A program made the position numbers and the translations under genes. Positions 35,458 to 42,984 of a stretch of DNA of 64,000 nt are shown here, piece after piece (position 1 is the stretch's first letter; every line of letters begins with the position of its first letter). Source of the stretch: Flavobacteriaceae bacterium (lineage in GTDB: Bacteria; Bacteroidota; Bacteroidia; Flavobacteriales; Flavobacteriaceae); assembly GCA_029243385.1 (NCBI GenBank), contig JAQWSC010000008.1:171612-235611 (forward strand), given 5' to 3'. The notes beneath the pieces were generated by a model. The model was given only the letters and a program-made list of their open reading frames with translations, had not been told where the DNA came from and searched no databases.

Positions 35458-37356
35458 ATGAGCGATGCGATTAAGCATGAGTGTGGAATAGCACTCATTA
35501 GACTTCTCAAGCCTTTAGAATACTACAAAGAAAAATACGGGAGTGCGTTTTATGGAGTTCATAAAATGTACTTGTTAATGGAGAAGCAACACAACCGAGG
35601 TCAAGATGGCGCTGGTTTTGCAAGCATCAAACTCGATACTGAGCCTGGCTCTCGCTTTATGAGTCGTGTTCGTTCTGCCAAACAGCATCCCATCCAGGAT
35701 GTTTTTTCTAAAATCAACGATCGCATCAATACTGAACTGGAACAACACCCAGAATACATCGACGATGTTGCCGCACAAAAACGCAACTTACCCTATGTGG
35801 GCGAAGTGCTTTTAGGACATGTTAGATACGGAACGTTTGGCAAAAACAGCATTGAGAGCGTCCACCCTTTTTTGCGTCAAAACAACTGGATGCACAGGAA
35901 TTTGATTGTTGCTGGGAATTTTAATCTTACAAACGTTTCAGAGCTGTTTGACAATTTGGTTCGATTGGGACAACATCCAAAAGAAAAGGCAGACACGGTA
36001 ACGGTGATGGAAAAAATCGGACACTTTTTGGATTCGGCCGTTGCAAAATTATACAAACAATTTCGCGATCAAGGATATACCAAAGCCGAGGCTTCCCCTT
36101 TGATTGCAGAAGAACTAAACATAGCCAAGATTCTACGAAAGGCATCTAAAATTTGGGATGGAGGATATGTGATTGGCGGAATGTTTGGCCATGGCGATTC
36201 TTTTGTCATGCGCGATCCAACAGGCATTAGACCCGCCTATTATTACAGAGATGACGAGGTTGTTGTGGTGGCTTCTGAGCGCCCCGCTATTCAAACGGTG
36301 TTTGACGTTCCACTCGAAGCTGTCGAGGAGTTGCAACCAGGAAAAGCAATTATCATTAAAAAAGACGGAGTCGTTTCATTAAAAAAAATTCAAGAACCTA
36401 CCGACAAGAAGGCATGTTCTTTTGAGCGTATTTATTTTTCGAGAGGGAGCGATGCAGACATTTATAAAGAACGAAAAAAAGTAGGCGAACTTCTTCTTCC
36501 TAAGATCACAGAATCTATAGGAGGAGATTTTCACAACACGGTTTTTTCTTACATTCCCAATACTGCAGAAACCTCTTTTTACGGTTTGGTGGGAGAAGTA
36601 CAAAGCCAAATGAATCGTGAAGCTGAAGCATTGATACTTAAAGAGGGAAATAAGCTTACGCCCGACCGTCTTCGTGCTATTTTGGACAGCCGCCCACGTA
36701 TAGAAAAAATTGCCATCAAGGATGCCAAATTAAGAACCTTCATCTCTGAAGACAGCGGAAGAGACGATCTGGTAGCGCATGTCTATGATATAACCTACGG
36801 AGTTATTAAGCCAACTGACAATTTGGTAATCGTCGATGATAGTATTGTAAGAGGAACTACTTTACAAAAAAGTATTTTACGCATGCTTGACCGATTGAAT
36901 CCAAAAAAAATCACGGTAGTATCAAGCGCACCACAAATTAGATATCCAGATTGTTACGGGATTGACATGGCTCGTTTGGAAGCATTTATTGCTTTTAGAG
37001 CTACACACGCCTTGCTAGAAGAAACGGGTCAAATGAAAGTAGTTGAAGAGGTTTATAAAAACTGCAAAGAGCAACTTTTATTACCAGACAACCAGATGAC
37101 CAACGGTGTTCAAGGTTTTTATGCTCCGTTCTCAGCAGCAGAAATCTCTGTTAAAATTGCTCAAATTATCAAAACATCATCCATTCAGGCGGAAGTTGAT
37201 GTAATCTATCAAACGGTGGAAAATCTGCATATAGCTTGCCCAGAAAACCTCGGAGATTGGTATTTTACAGGAAATTACCCCACTCCTGGAGGTAACCGAG
37301 TGGTCAACCAAGCCTTCGTTAATTTTTATGAAGGCAGAACGGAAAGAGCGTACTAA
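35458..37356 (+). CDS. amidophosphoribosyltransferase (PurF-like, long form)
   Basis: 632 residues, about 130 longer than typical PurF. N-terminal nucleophile Cys9 follows HE (HECGIAL), as after propeptide removal in class II glutamine amidotransferases; NRGQDGAGF and GHVRYGTFG build the glutaminase site. The PRPP-binding loop VIVDDSIVRGTTL sits in the C-terminal phosphoribosyltransferase domain. Extra residues are spread through the glutaminase domain (about 60-110 and 175-225) and the C-terminus. This long form is known from Bacteroidota; whether it is the pathway PurF or a paralogue cannot be decided here. Confidence 0.82.
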   Translation: MSDAIKHECGIALIRLLKPLEYYKEKYGSAFYGVHKMYLLMEKQHNRGQDGAGFASIKLDTEPGSRFMSRVRSAKQHPIQDVFSKINDRINTELEQHPEYIDDVAAQKRNLPYVGEVLLGHVRYGTFGKNSIESVHPFLRQNNWMHRNLIVAGNFNLTNVSELFDNLVRLGQHPKEKADTVTVMEKIGHFLDSAVAKLYKQFRDQGYTKAEASPLIAEELNIAKILRKASKIWDGGYVIGGMFGHGDSFVMRDPTGIRPAYYYRDDEVVVVASERPAIQTVFDVPLEAVEELQPGKAIIIKKDGVVSLKKIQEPTDKKACSFERIYFSRGSDADIYKERKKVGELLLPKITESIGGDFHNTVFSYIPNTAETSFYGLVGEVQSQMNREAEALILKEGNKLTPDRLRAILDSRPRIEKIAIKDAKLRTFISEDSGRDDLVAHVYDITYGVIKPTDNLVIVDDSIVRGTTLQKSILRMLDRLNPKKITVVSSAPQIRYPDCYGIDMARLEAFIAFRATHALLEETGQMKVVEEVYKNCKEQLLLPDNQMTNGVQGFYAPFSAAEISVKIAQIIKTSSIQAEVDVIYQTVENLHIACPENLGDWYFTGNYPTPGGNRVVNQAFVNFYEGRTERAY

Positions 37357-37369
37357 AAAACAACAGGCC

Positions 37370-37389
37370 TTGTAAGCATATGCTTACAA
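37370..37389. repeat. perfect 20-base palindrome downstream of the PurF-like gene
   Basis: TTGTAAGCATATGCTTACAA reads the same on both strands. It begins 14 bases after the stop codon. An A run, not a T run, follows on the plus strand, so it is not a standard terminator for this gene; a regulator-binding site or mRNA-end hairpin is possible. Confidence 0.45.
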
Positions 37390-37432
37390 AAAAACCGATT
37401 ACCTAATATAACAACATTTAATCGAATTTCTA

Positions 37433-37462
37433 TTGGTGAATTCACAACATTGTGTACTTTAG
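37433..37462 (+). promoter_or_regulatory. promoter of the putative small RNA
   Basis: TTG (37433-37435), 19 bases, then TACTTTAG (37455-37462), which differs from TAnnTTTG at one position. The spacing is that expected for a Bacteroidota promoter. Confidence 0.45.
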
Positions 37463-37467
37463 CAAAG

Positions 37468-37540
37468 CCATAGCATAAGTAGGTTAAGTTCATGGTAAGA
37501 TTTGGGGCAAAAAAGGTGGAAGCAATTCCACCTTTTTTAT
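37468..37540 (+). ncRNA. putative small RNA between the PurF-like gene and superoxide dismutase
   Basis: A promoter and a strong intrinsic terminator frame about 70 bases with no open reading frame. The transcript would start near 37468 and end in the T run after the hairpin at 37508-37537. Near its start GCCAT can pair with ATGGT about 20 bases later. I cannot match it to a known family by eye. Alternatively the terminator only ends read-through from the gene upstream. Confidence 0.4.
37508..37537. terminator. intrinsic terminator (bidirectional)
   Basis: AAAAAAGGTGGAA and TTCCACCTTTTTT pair around a GCAA loop: a GC-containing stem flanked by A and T runs, so it can act on either strand. 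Confidence 0.85.
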
Positions 37541-37576
37541 TTTACATCAATTATTTAATGCACATTCAAAAACAAA

Positions 37577-37598
37577 AAAGCGGGAACAATCCCGCTTT
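37577..37598 (-). terminator. intrinsic terminator of superoxide dismutase
   Basis: AAAGCGGGA pairs with TCCCGCTTT around ACAA, flanked by A and T runs; it lies 27 bases past the dismutase stop on the minus strand and can also act on plus-strand transcripts. Confidence 0.8.
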
Positions 37599-37624
37599 TA
37601 TATTTTCTTAAGAAATCAGTTTCT

Positions 37625-38233
37625 TTATTTGTGAGCGTTGTATAGCTCAGAAACTGCTTCCCAGTTGATAACGCTAAAAAAAGCATTTATATAGTCAGGT
37701 CTTCGGTTTTGGTAATTAAGGTAGTAAGCGTGCTCCCAAACATCAATTCCCAAGATAGGAGCTCCTCCACATCCAATGCCAGGCATCAAAGGGTTGTCCT
37801 GATTTGCAGTTGCGCAAATATCTACAGTTCCTCCTTTTTGAACACATAGCCACGCCCATCCTGACCCAAATTGAGTAGCAGCAGCTTTGCTAAAGGAGTC
37901 TTTAAAGTTTTCAAAAGAACCGAACGCTTTTTGAATAGCCGCTCCCAATTCTCCAGAAGGTTCCCCGCCTCCGTTTGGACTCATAACATTCCAGAACAAA
38001 CGATGGTTAAAATAACCACCTCCATTGTTTCGGAGGGCTTTGTTGTTCATATCTAAGTTTTCAAGAATTGCTTCGATGGATTCGCCCTCTTGAGAAGATC
38101 CTGCAATTGCATTGTTTAAATTGTTGGTGTAGCCGTTATGATGTTTTCCGTGGTGGATTTCCATAGTTCGAGCGTCAATATGTGGCTCAAGTGCATCGTG
38201 AGCATAGGGTAATGGTGGTAATTCAAATGCCAT
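37625..38233 (-). CDS. superoxide dismutase (Fe/Mn family)
   Basis: 202 residues. Metal ligands are in HHGKHHNGY (first His), the [10 protein letters not shown] helix (second His) and [18 protein letters not shown] (Asp and His). Active-site segment GSGWAWLCV and the NQDNPLMPG loop are typical. No signal peptide, so cytoplasmic. Fe versus Mn preference cannot be read safely. Own promoter and terminator. Confidence 0.95.
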   Translation of the reverse strand: MAFELPPLPYAHDALEPHIDARTMEIHHGKHHNGYTNNLNNAIAGSSQEGESIEAILENLDMNNKALRNNGGGYFNHRLFWNVMSPNGGGEPSGELGAAIQKAFGSFENFKDSFSKAAATQFGSGWAWLCVQKGGTVDICATANQDNPLMPGIGCGGAPILGIDVWEHAYYLNYQNRRPDYINAFFSVINWEAVSELYNAHK

Positions 38234-38268
38234 GTTTTTATTTTTTAATTAAAATATATTCTAAGCTT

Positions 38269-38276
38269 CAAAGTTA
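38269..38276 (-). promoter_or_regulatory. promoter -7 element of superoxide dismutase
   Basis: Reads TAACTTTG on the minus strand, a perfect TAnnTTTG, 35 bases before the ATG. Confidence 0.45.
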
Positions 38277-38308
38277 TACATTAAACACGTATTTTTATAG
38301 AATTACTC

Positions 38309-41300
38309 ATGAAAAATTCTGAATCGAAGCTTTTGAATGCAACTCCATTTTCTGTTTTTAACGCCTCGGCTGGTTCGGGAAAGACCTATACTTTGGTCAA
38401 AGAAGTGTTAAAGGTTCTTTTACAAACCCCAAACGCTCAAAATTACCAACACCTTCTTGCCATTACGTTTACCAACAAGGCAGTTGCCGAAATGAAAGAA
38501 CGTGTTCTATCTAACTTACATTATTTTTCCAGCTCCAATTCATGTGACCAACCTTCTGAAATGATGCAGTCTTTATCAGAAGAATGTGATTTGTCTTTAG
38601 ATAGCCTGCATCGCCGATCAAAACGAGTTTTACAATCCATTCTGCACAATTTTTCTGCCCTAGAGATTTCCACGATTGATGGATTTACGCATCGAGTAAT
38701 TCGAACTTTTGCTAAGGATTTGGGACTTTCTTCAACCTTTGAAGTTGTTTTGGATGCTGAGGCACTGTTAAAGGAGGCAGTAGATGCGTTGATTTCGGAT
38801 ATTGACGAAGACCCTTTTTTAAAAAAGGCAATGATTGCATTTGCCCTTGAAAAAATAGCAGACGATAAGTCTTGGGATATTTCAAGAGATTTTTTTGAAA
38901 CTTCAAAATTGATGTTGGATGAAAATCATTACCAACAGCTGCATGCTCTTAAAAATAACACGCCGATAGATTTTTTAAATCTTCAAAAAAGTATCAACAC
39001 TTCATACAAAAACAAAGAAGCCGCTGTTTTTCAGGAGGCACAAAAAACGCTCGATACAATTTCCGAACTTGGGTTAGAAGCGACTGATTTTGCTTATAAA
39101 GATTTTCCAAAATTTTTACAAAAATGCACGAACAAAAAATGGGACGGTTTACAAACCAAAAGGCTTTCCGATCAAATTGATTCAGGAGCGCTTTATTCAA
39201 AGAGTACACCTGAGAACAAAAAAGCTATTTTAGACGCCCACTTTTCGTTCTTGTCTGATTCGTACCACCAGCTTATAAAGCTTTGTAGCCAAGCGCTAAT
39301 GGTTCAAACCCTTAAAAAAAGTTTGCCTACATTTTCATTGATTAATGCGATTCGAACTAAATTAGATTCCATTCAAAAAGAACAAAACATCATGTTGATT
39401 TCGGCATTTAACAAGCTGATTTCAGAAACGATCAATGAGCAACCCACTCCCTTTATTTATGAGCGATTGGGCGTTAAGTTCCAACATTATTTTATTGATG
39501 AATTTCAAGACACGTCTCAATTGCAATGGCAAAACTTAATTCCACTTATAGGCCACAGCCTGGAAGGTGCTTACAACCCCGATTTAGGATCGTTGCTCTT
39601 GGTTGGAGATGCGAAGCAATCGATATATCGTTGGCGCGGTGGACGTGCGGAACAGTTCATGGCACTTTCAAACAAACAAAGCTCTTTTTCTACCGAAACA
39701 ACCCTTTTTGATTTGACTAAGAACTATCGAAGTTATACCGAAGTCATTCAGTTTAACAATTCGTTTTTTCAATTTGTTTCATCGCTTTTTCAAGATCCCA
39801 AGCACCAACAGTTGTTTGCTAAAGGGAGTCAACAAGAGGTAAACAACAAAGTAGGAGGGTATGTTTCTTTGGACTTTATCGAAGCTGAAAACGCGGAAGA
39901 AGAAGCCGAGCAATATTCACAAAAGGTGTTAGAAACGATTCGGTTTTGTTGTAAAAAAGGATTTTCATACGCCAATCAATGTATTTTAACCCGAACCAAG
40001 AAGCAAGGAATTGCTGTTTCTGAGTTTTTGATTAAAAACAATATTCCCGTAATTTCTTCCGAAACCCTTTTGTTAAAAAACTCAAATGAAGTGCAGGTTT
40101 TGTTGGCTTTACTTCAATTGCAAGTTTTTCCTGAAGAAAACCAAAGCCGAAGCACCATTCTGAATCATTACTGGAGCACCCACAACCCAACGGATGACTA
40201 TTATCAATGGTTTAAACAACGGTTGGATTTACCAATTCAGCAATTTTTCAACGCATTGCCCCTCAATGGTAAGGCTTTTGATTTTGGCCTGTTTGTTTCC
40301 TCTTCGTTGTACGATTCATTGGAAATGGCTATTGCTGAATTTAGGCTGACTACAAACTCAAACGCACACATTCATTATTTCATGGATGCTGTTTTTGAGT
40401 TTTCACAAAAGCACTCCACAAGTGTTTCTTCGTTTTTAGCGTATTGGGAAAAACACAAAGACAAGCTAACAATTGCTTCAGACGAAGAAAGTCAAAATGC
40501 GGTACGCGTAATGACTGTTCACAAATCTAAGGGGTTAGAGTTTGACGTTGTGATTTTTCCCTATGCCCAAACCAAGATTAATGACAGTAAAAACCAACAG
40601 TGTTGGTTACCAATAGACCCCAAACAGCACGGAGGATTTTCAAGCATATTGATTCCCATCAACAAAAAAACGGAAAACATGGGGGAAATTGGGGAGCAGA
40701 TTTATAAAAACCACCAAAGTCAAGAGGAGCTGGATGCGTATAATTTACTGTATGTCACATTGACTCGAGCAAAAGAACAGTTGTACATTATTTCCCAAAA
40801 AAAGTCAAAAAGCAAAGAATCAAAGCCCCTGAGTTTTGCCTCAACTTTTCGAATGTTTTTGGAGCAACAAGGACAGTGGAATGAAGATCAGACCCATTAT
40901 TTTTGGGGAGACGCGACACGAGTTTCTCAAAAAACGGGTATTCAAAAGTCATCAATGCCATTACTATGGACAAACAATGATGTAAATCTTAAAAACATCT
41001 TGGTAAAAAAGACCCATTATTGGGAAGAAAATCGAACGGCTGCGATAGATTTTGGTTTGCTTTTTCATGAAATTATAGCCAAGGTTCGTTTTTCTTTTGA
41101 AGTCCCTCAAATTATTGACACATACCGACTAGAGGGATCGCGAAAGGAAAGTGATTTGAATCAAATTGAGAAGGCAATTTACAGCGTTGTAAATCACCCC
41201 AAGCTATCGGCATTGTTTTCCGAAAACAACAAGGTTATTAACGAAAAGTCAATAATAACCAAAGAAGGAGAATGGTTGATTCCAGATCGAATTGTAACAA

Positions 41301-41473
41301 ACGAAGAAGGTCACACCACAATTTTAGACTACAAAACAGGCAGTCCACAGGCTAGCCACAAGCACCAAATTAACGCTTATGGAAAAGCACTTTCTGAGAT
41401 GGGATTTACCGTTACAAACAAGTGGATAGTATACTTGGAAAATGAGATTATTATTAAAGAAATAGGCGTTTAA
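38309..41473 (+). CDS. UvrD/AddA-like helicase-nuclease (RecB family)
   Basis: 1054 residues. Superfamily 1 helicase motifs: Walker A ASAGSGKT (19-26), TFTNKAVAEMKER, Walker B DEFQDTS (about 396-402), GDAKQSIYRWRGG, and motif VI LYVTLTRAKEQLY. A C-terminal PD-(D/E)xK nuclease site is visible as ILDYKTG (about residue 1006). This is the AddA-like half of a double-strand-break resection enzyme. The AddB-like half lies 1.5 kb downstream on the same strand with an OmpA gene between them. Confidence 0.9.
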   Translation: MKNSESKLLNATPFSVFNASAGSGKTYTLVKEVLKVLLQTPNAQNYQHLLAITFTNKAVAEMKERVLSNLHYFSSSNSCDQPSEMMQSLSEECDLSLDSLHRRSKRVLQSILHNFSALEISTIDGFTHRVIRTFAKDLGLSSTFEVVLDAEALLKEAVDALISDIDEDPFLKKAMIAFALEKIADDKSWDISRDFFETSKLMLDENHYQQLHALKNNTPIDFLNLQKSINTSYKNKEAAVFQEAQKTLDTISELGLEATDFAYKDFPKFLQKCTNKKWDGLQTKRLSDQIDSGALYSKSTPENKKAILDAHFSFLSDSYHQLIKLCSQALMVQTLKKSLPTFSLINAIRTKLDSIQKEQNIMLISAFNKLISETINEQPTPFIYERLGVKFQHYFIDEFQDTSQLQWQNLIPLIGHSLEGAYNPDLGSLLLVGDAKQSIYRWRGGRAEQFMALSNKQSSFSTETTLFDLTKNYRSYTEVIQFNNSFFQFVSSLFQDPKHQQLFAKGSQQEVNNKVGGYVSLDFIEAENAEEEAEQYSQKVLETIRFCCKKGFSYANQCILTRTKKQGIAVSEFLIKNNIPVISSETLLLKNSNEVQVLLALLQLQVFPEENQSRSTILNHYWSTHNPTDDYYQWFKQRLDLPIQQFFNALPLNGKAFDFGLFVSSSLYDSLEMAIAEFRLTTNSNAHIHYFMDAVFEFSQKHSTSVSSFLAYWEKHKDKLTIASDEESQNAVRVMTVHKSKGLEFDVVIFPYAQTKINDSKNQQCWLPIDPKQHGGFSSILIPINKKTENMGEIGEQIYKNHQSQEELDAYNLLYVTLTRAKEQLYIISQKKSKSKESKPLSFASTFRMFLEQQGQWNEDQTHYFWGDATRVSQKTGIQKSSMPLLWTNNDVNLKNILVKKTHYWEENRTAAIDFGLLFHEIIAKVRFSFEVPQIIDTYRLEGSRKESDLNQIEKAIYSVVNHPKLSALFSENNKVINEKSIITKEGEWLIPDRIVTNEEGHTTILDYKTGSPQASHKHQINAYGKALSEMGFTVTNKWIVYLENEIIIKEIGV

Positions 41474-41567
41474 GCGGATTTATGTTAATAAAACAGCTCA
41501 TTTTTTGTATCTTAGCATAAAACAAACTATTTTTGCAATTAATCTTAACGTAAAACAATTAATCGTG

Positions 41568-42911
41568 ATGAAAAATTTATGCAGATTTTTTCTTGCTTTT
41601 TTTGCAGTAGCCCTAACAACTACAGCAACAGCTCAAGACAAAAACAACCCATGGCAAGTAAGTTTTGGGGTTAACGCTATCGATGTTTATCCAACCAATC
41701 AACCAGGTTACGGCGGATGGTTTAGTGAATTTTACAATGTCGAAGACCACTGGAACATTTTACCCTCAATCTCAACAATTAGTGTTTCTCGCTACATTGA
41801 TTCAGGATTTTCTTTTGGAGTTCAAGGTTCCTTGAACACAATTGATCGTCTTGGAGACAACGATGTTAGTGACATTTCTCACTACGCACTTGACGCTTCT
41901 CTAACCTACAGTTTGTCTGAATTAGTCAAACTCGGAAAATTTGACCCATTTGTCTCTGTTGGAGGTGGGGTTACTTGGTTAGATGATGATGGAGCTGGAA
42001 CCTTTGATGGAGGACTTGGACTTAACTACTGGTTCAACGACAACATTGGATTGACTTACAGTTCTACTTACAAACACGTATTCGAAGACAAAGGAATACC
42101 ACATTTCCAGCACGTAGCAGGAGTTTCTATCAAGTTTGGCGGAAAGGACACTGACTCAGATGGAATTTATGATAAATACGATGCATGTCCAGAAGAAGCC
42201 GGTCTTCCTGCATTTAATGGATGTCCTGACAATGACGGAGACGGTATTGAAAATAGCAAGGACGAATGTCCTGATCAAGCAGGAGCTCTTGAAAACGGAG
42301 GCTGTCCTGACTCAGACGGAGATGGAGTTGTTGACAAAGACGATGCGTGTGTAAACGAAGCAGGTCTTGCTTCTTTGGCAGGTTGTCCTGACGCTGACGG
42401 AGACGGTATTGCTAACAAAGACGATGCTTGTGTAAACCAAGCAGGTCCAGTTGCTAACAACGGATGCCCTTGGAAAGATACAGATGGAGATTCTGTTTTA
42501 GATAAAGACGATGCTTGTGTTAACGAAGCGGGTCCAGTTGCTAACAACGGATGTCCTGATATCCAAGCAAAATTAGACGCTATTGGCCCAGTAATTCCTT
42601 ACGGCACTGAAAAAGCTGAAATTTCTCAAGAAGCGAAGCAGATTATTGACGAAGTTTATGCATTGCTACAAAACTACCAATCATCTAGCGTTATTATTGA
42701 AGGCCACGCTGATAGTAGAGGTTCTCAGGGGTACAACCAAAAACTTTCAGAAACACGTGCAGCAGCAGTTAAAGCTTATTTGGTAAGCAAAGGACTTGAC
42801 GCGTCACGTTTGTCAACGAAAGGATATGGGGAAACTCAACCAGCAGCCACTAATGTAAACAGAGAAGGTCGTAAACAAAACCGAAGAGTAGAGTTTAAGG
42901 CAGGGAATTAA
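41568..42911 (+). CDS. OmpA family outer-membrane protein with thrombospondin type 3 repeats
   Basis: 447 residues from the ATG at 41568, which begins a proper signal peptide (FFLAFFAVALTTTATAQ); an earlier in-frame ATG at 41505 would give a poor leader. After an N-terminal beta-barrel (about 25-205) come about five Ca-binding type 3 repeats of the form DxDGDGxxDxxDxC. The C-terminal OmpA peptidoglycan-binding domain has IIEGHADSRGS and the LSETRAAAVKAYL helix. A strong terminator follows. Likely an abundant cell-wall-anchoring protein. Confidence 0.93.
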   Translation: MKNLCRFFLAFFAVALTTTATAQDKNNPWQVSFGVNAIDVYPTNQPGYGGWFSEFYNVEDHWNILPSISTISVSRYIDSGFSFGVQGSLNTIDRLGDNDVSDISHYALDASLTYSLSELVKLGKFDPFVSVGGGVTWLDDDGAGTFDGGLGLNYWFNDNIGLTYSSTYKHVFEDKGIPHFQHVAGVSIKFGGKDTDSDGIYDKYDACPEEAGLPAFNGCPDNDGDGIENSKDECPDQAGALENGGCPDSDGDGVVDKDDACVNEAGLASLAGCPDADGDGIANKDDACVNQAGPVANNGCPWKDTDGDSVLDKDDACVNEAGPVANNGCPDIQAKLDAIGPVIPYGTEKAEISQEAKQIIDEVYALLQNYQSSSVIIEGHADSRGSQGYNQKLSETRAAAVKAYLVSKGLDASRLSTKGYGETQPAATNVNREGRKQNRRVEFKAGN

Positions 42912-42943
42912 TTTTCTAGCTTTTCTTACAATAATATTTTAGA

Positions 42944-42971
42944 AAAACGCATCGGGTAACCGATGCGTTTT
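42944..42971 (+). terminator. intrinsic terminator of the OmpA gene
   Basis: A 12-bp perfect stem, AAAACGCATCGG with CCGATGCGTTTT, closes a GTAA loop and is followed by CTATTTTT. The next gene starts 14 bases later, so it probably uses its own promoter or read-through. Confidence 0.9.
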
Positions 42972-42984
42972 CTATTTTTATAAA

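Noticed and set aside
37370-37389. Palindrome after the PurF-like gene as an intrinsic terminator
   Set aside because: It is followed by A, not T, on the plus strand, and by no T tract on the other; better terminators lie further on.
42136-42547. Tandem repeat units at the OmpA locus as a CRISPR or non-coding repeat
   Set aside because: The periodicity is explained by thrombospondin type 3 repeats in the coding frame (DxDGDG pattern).
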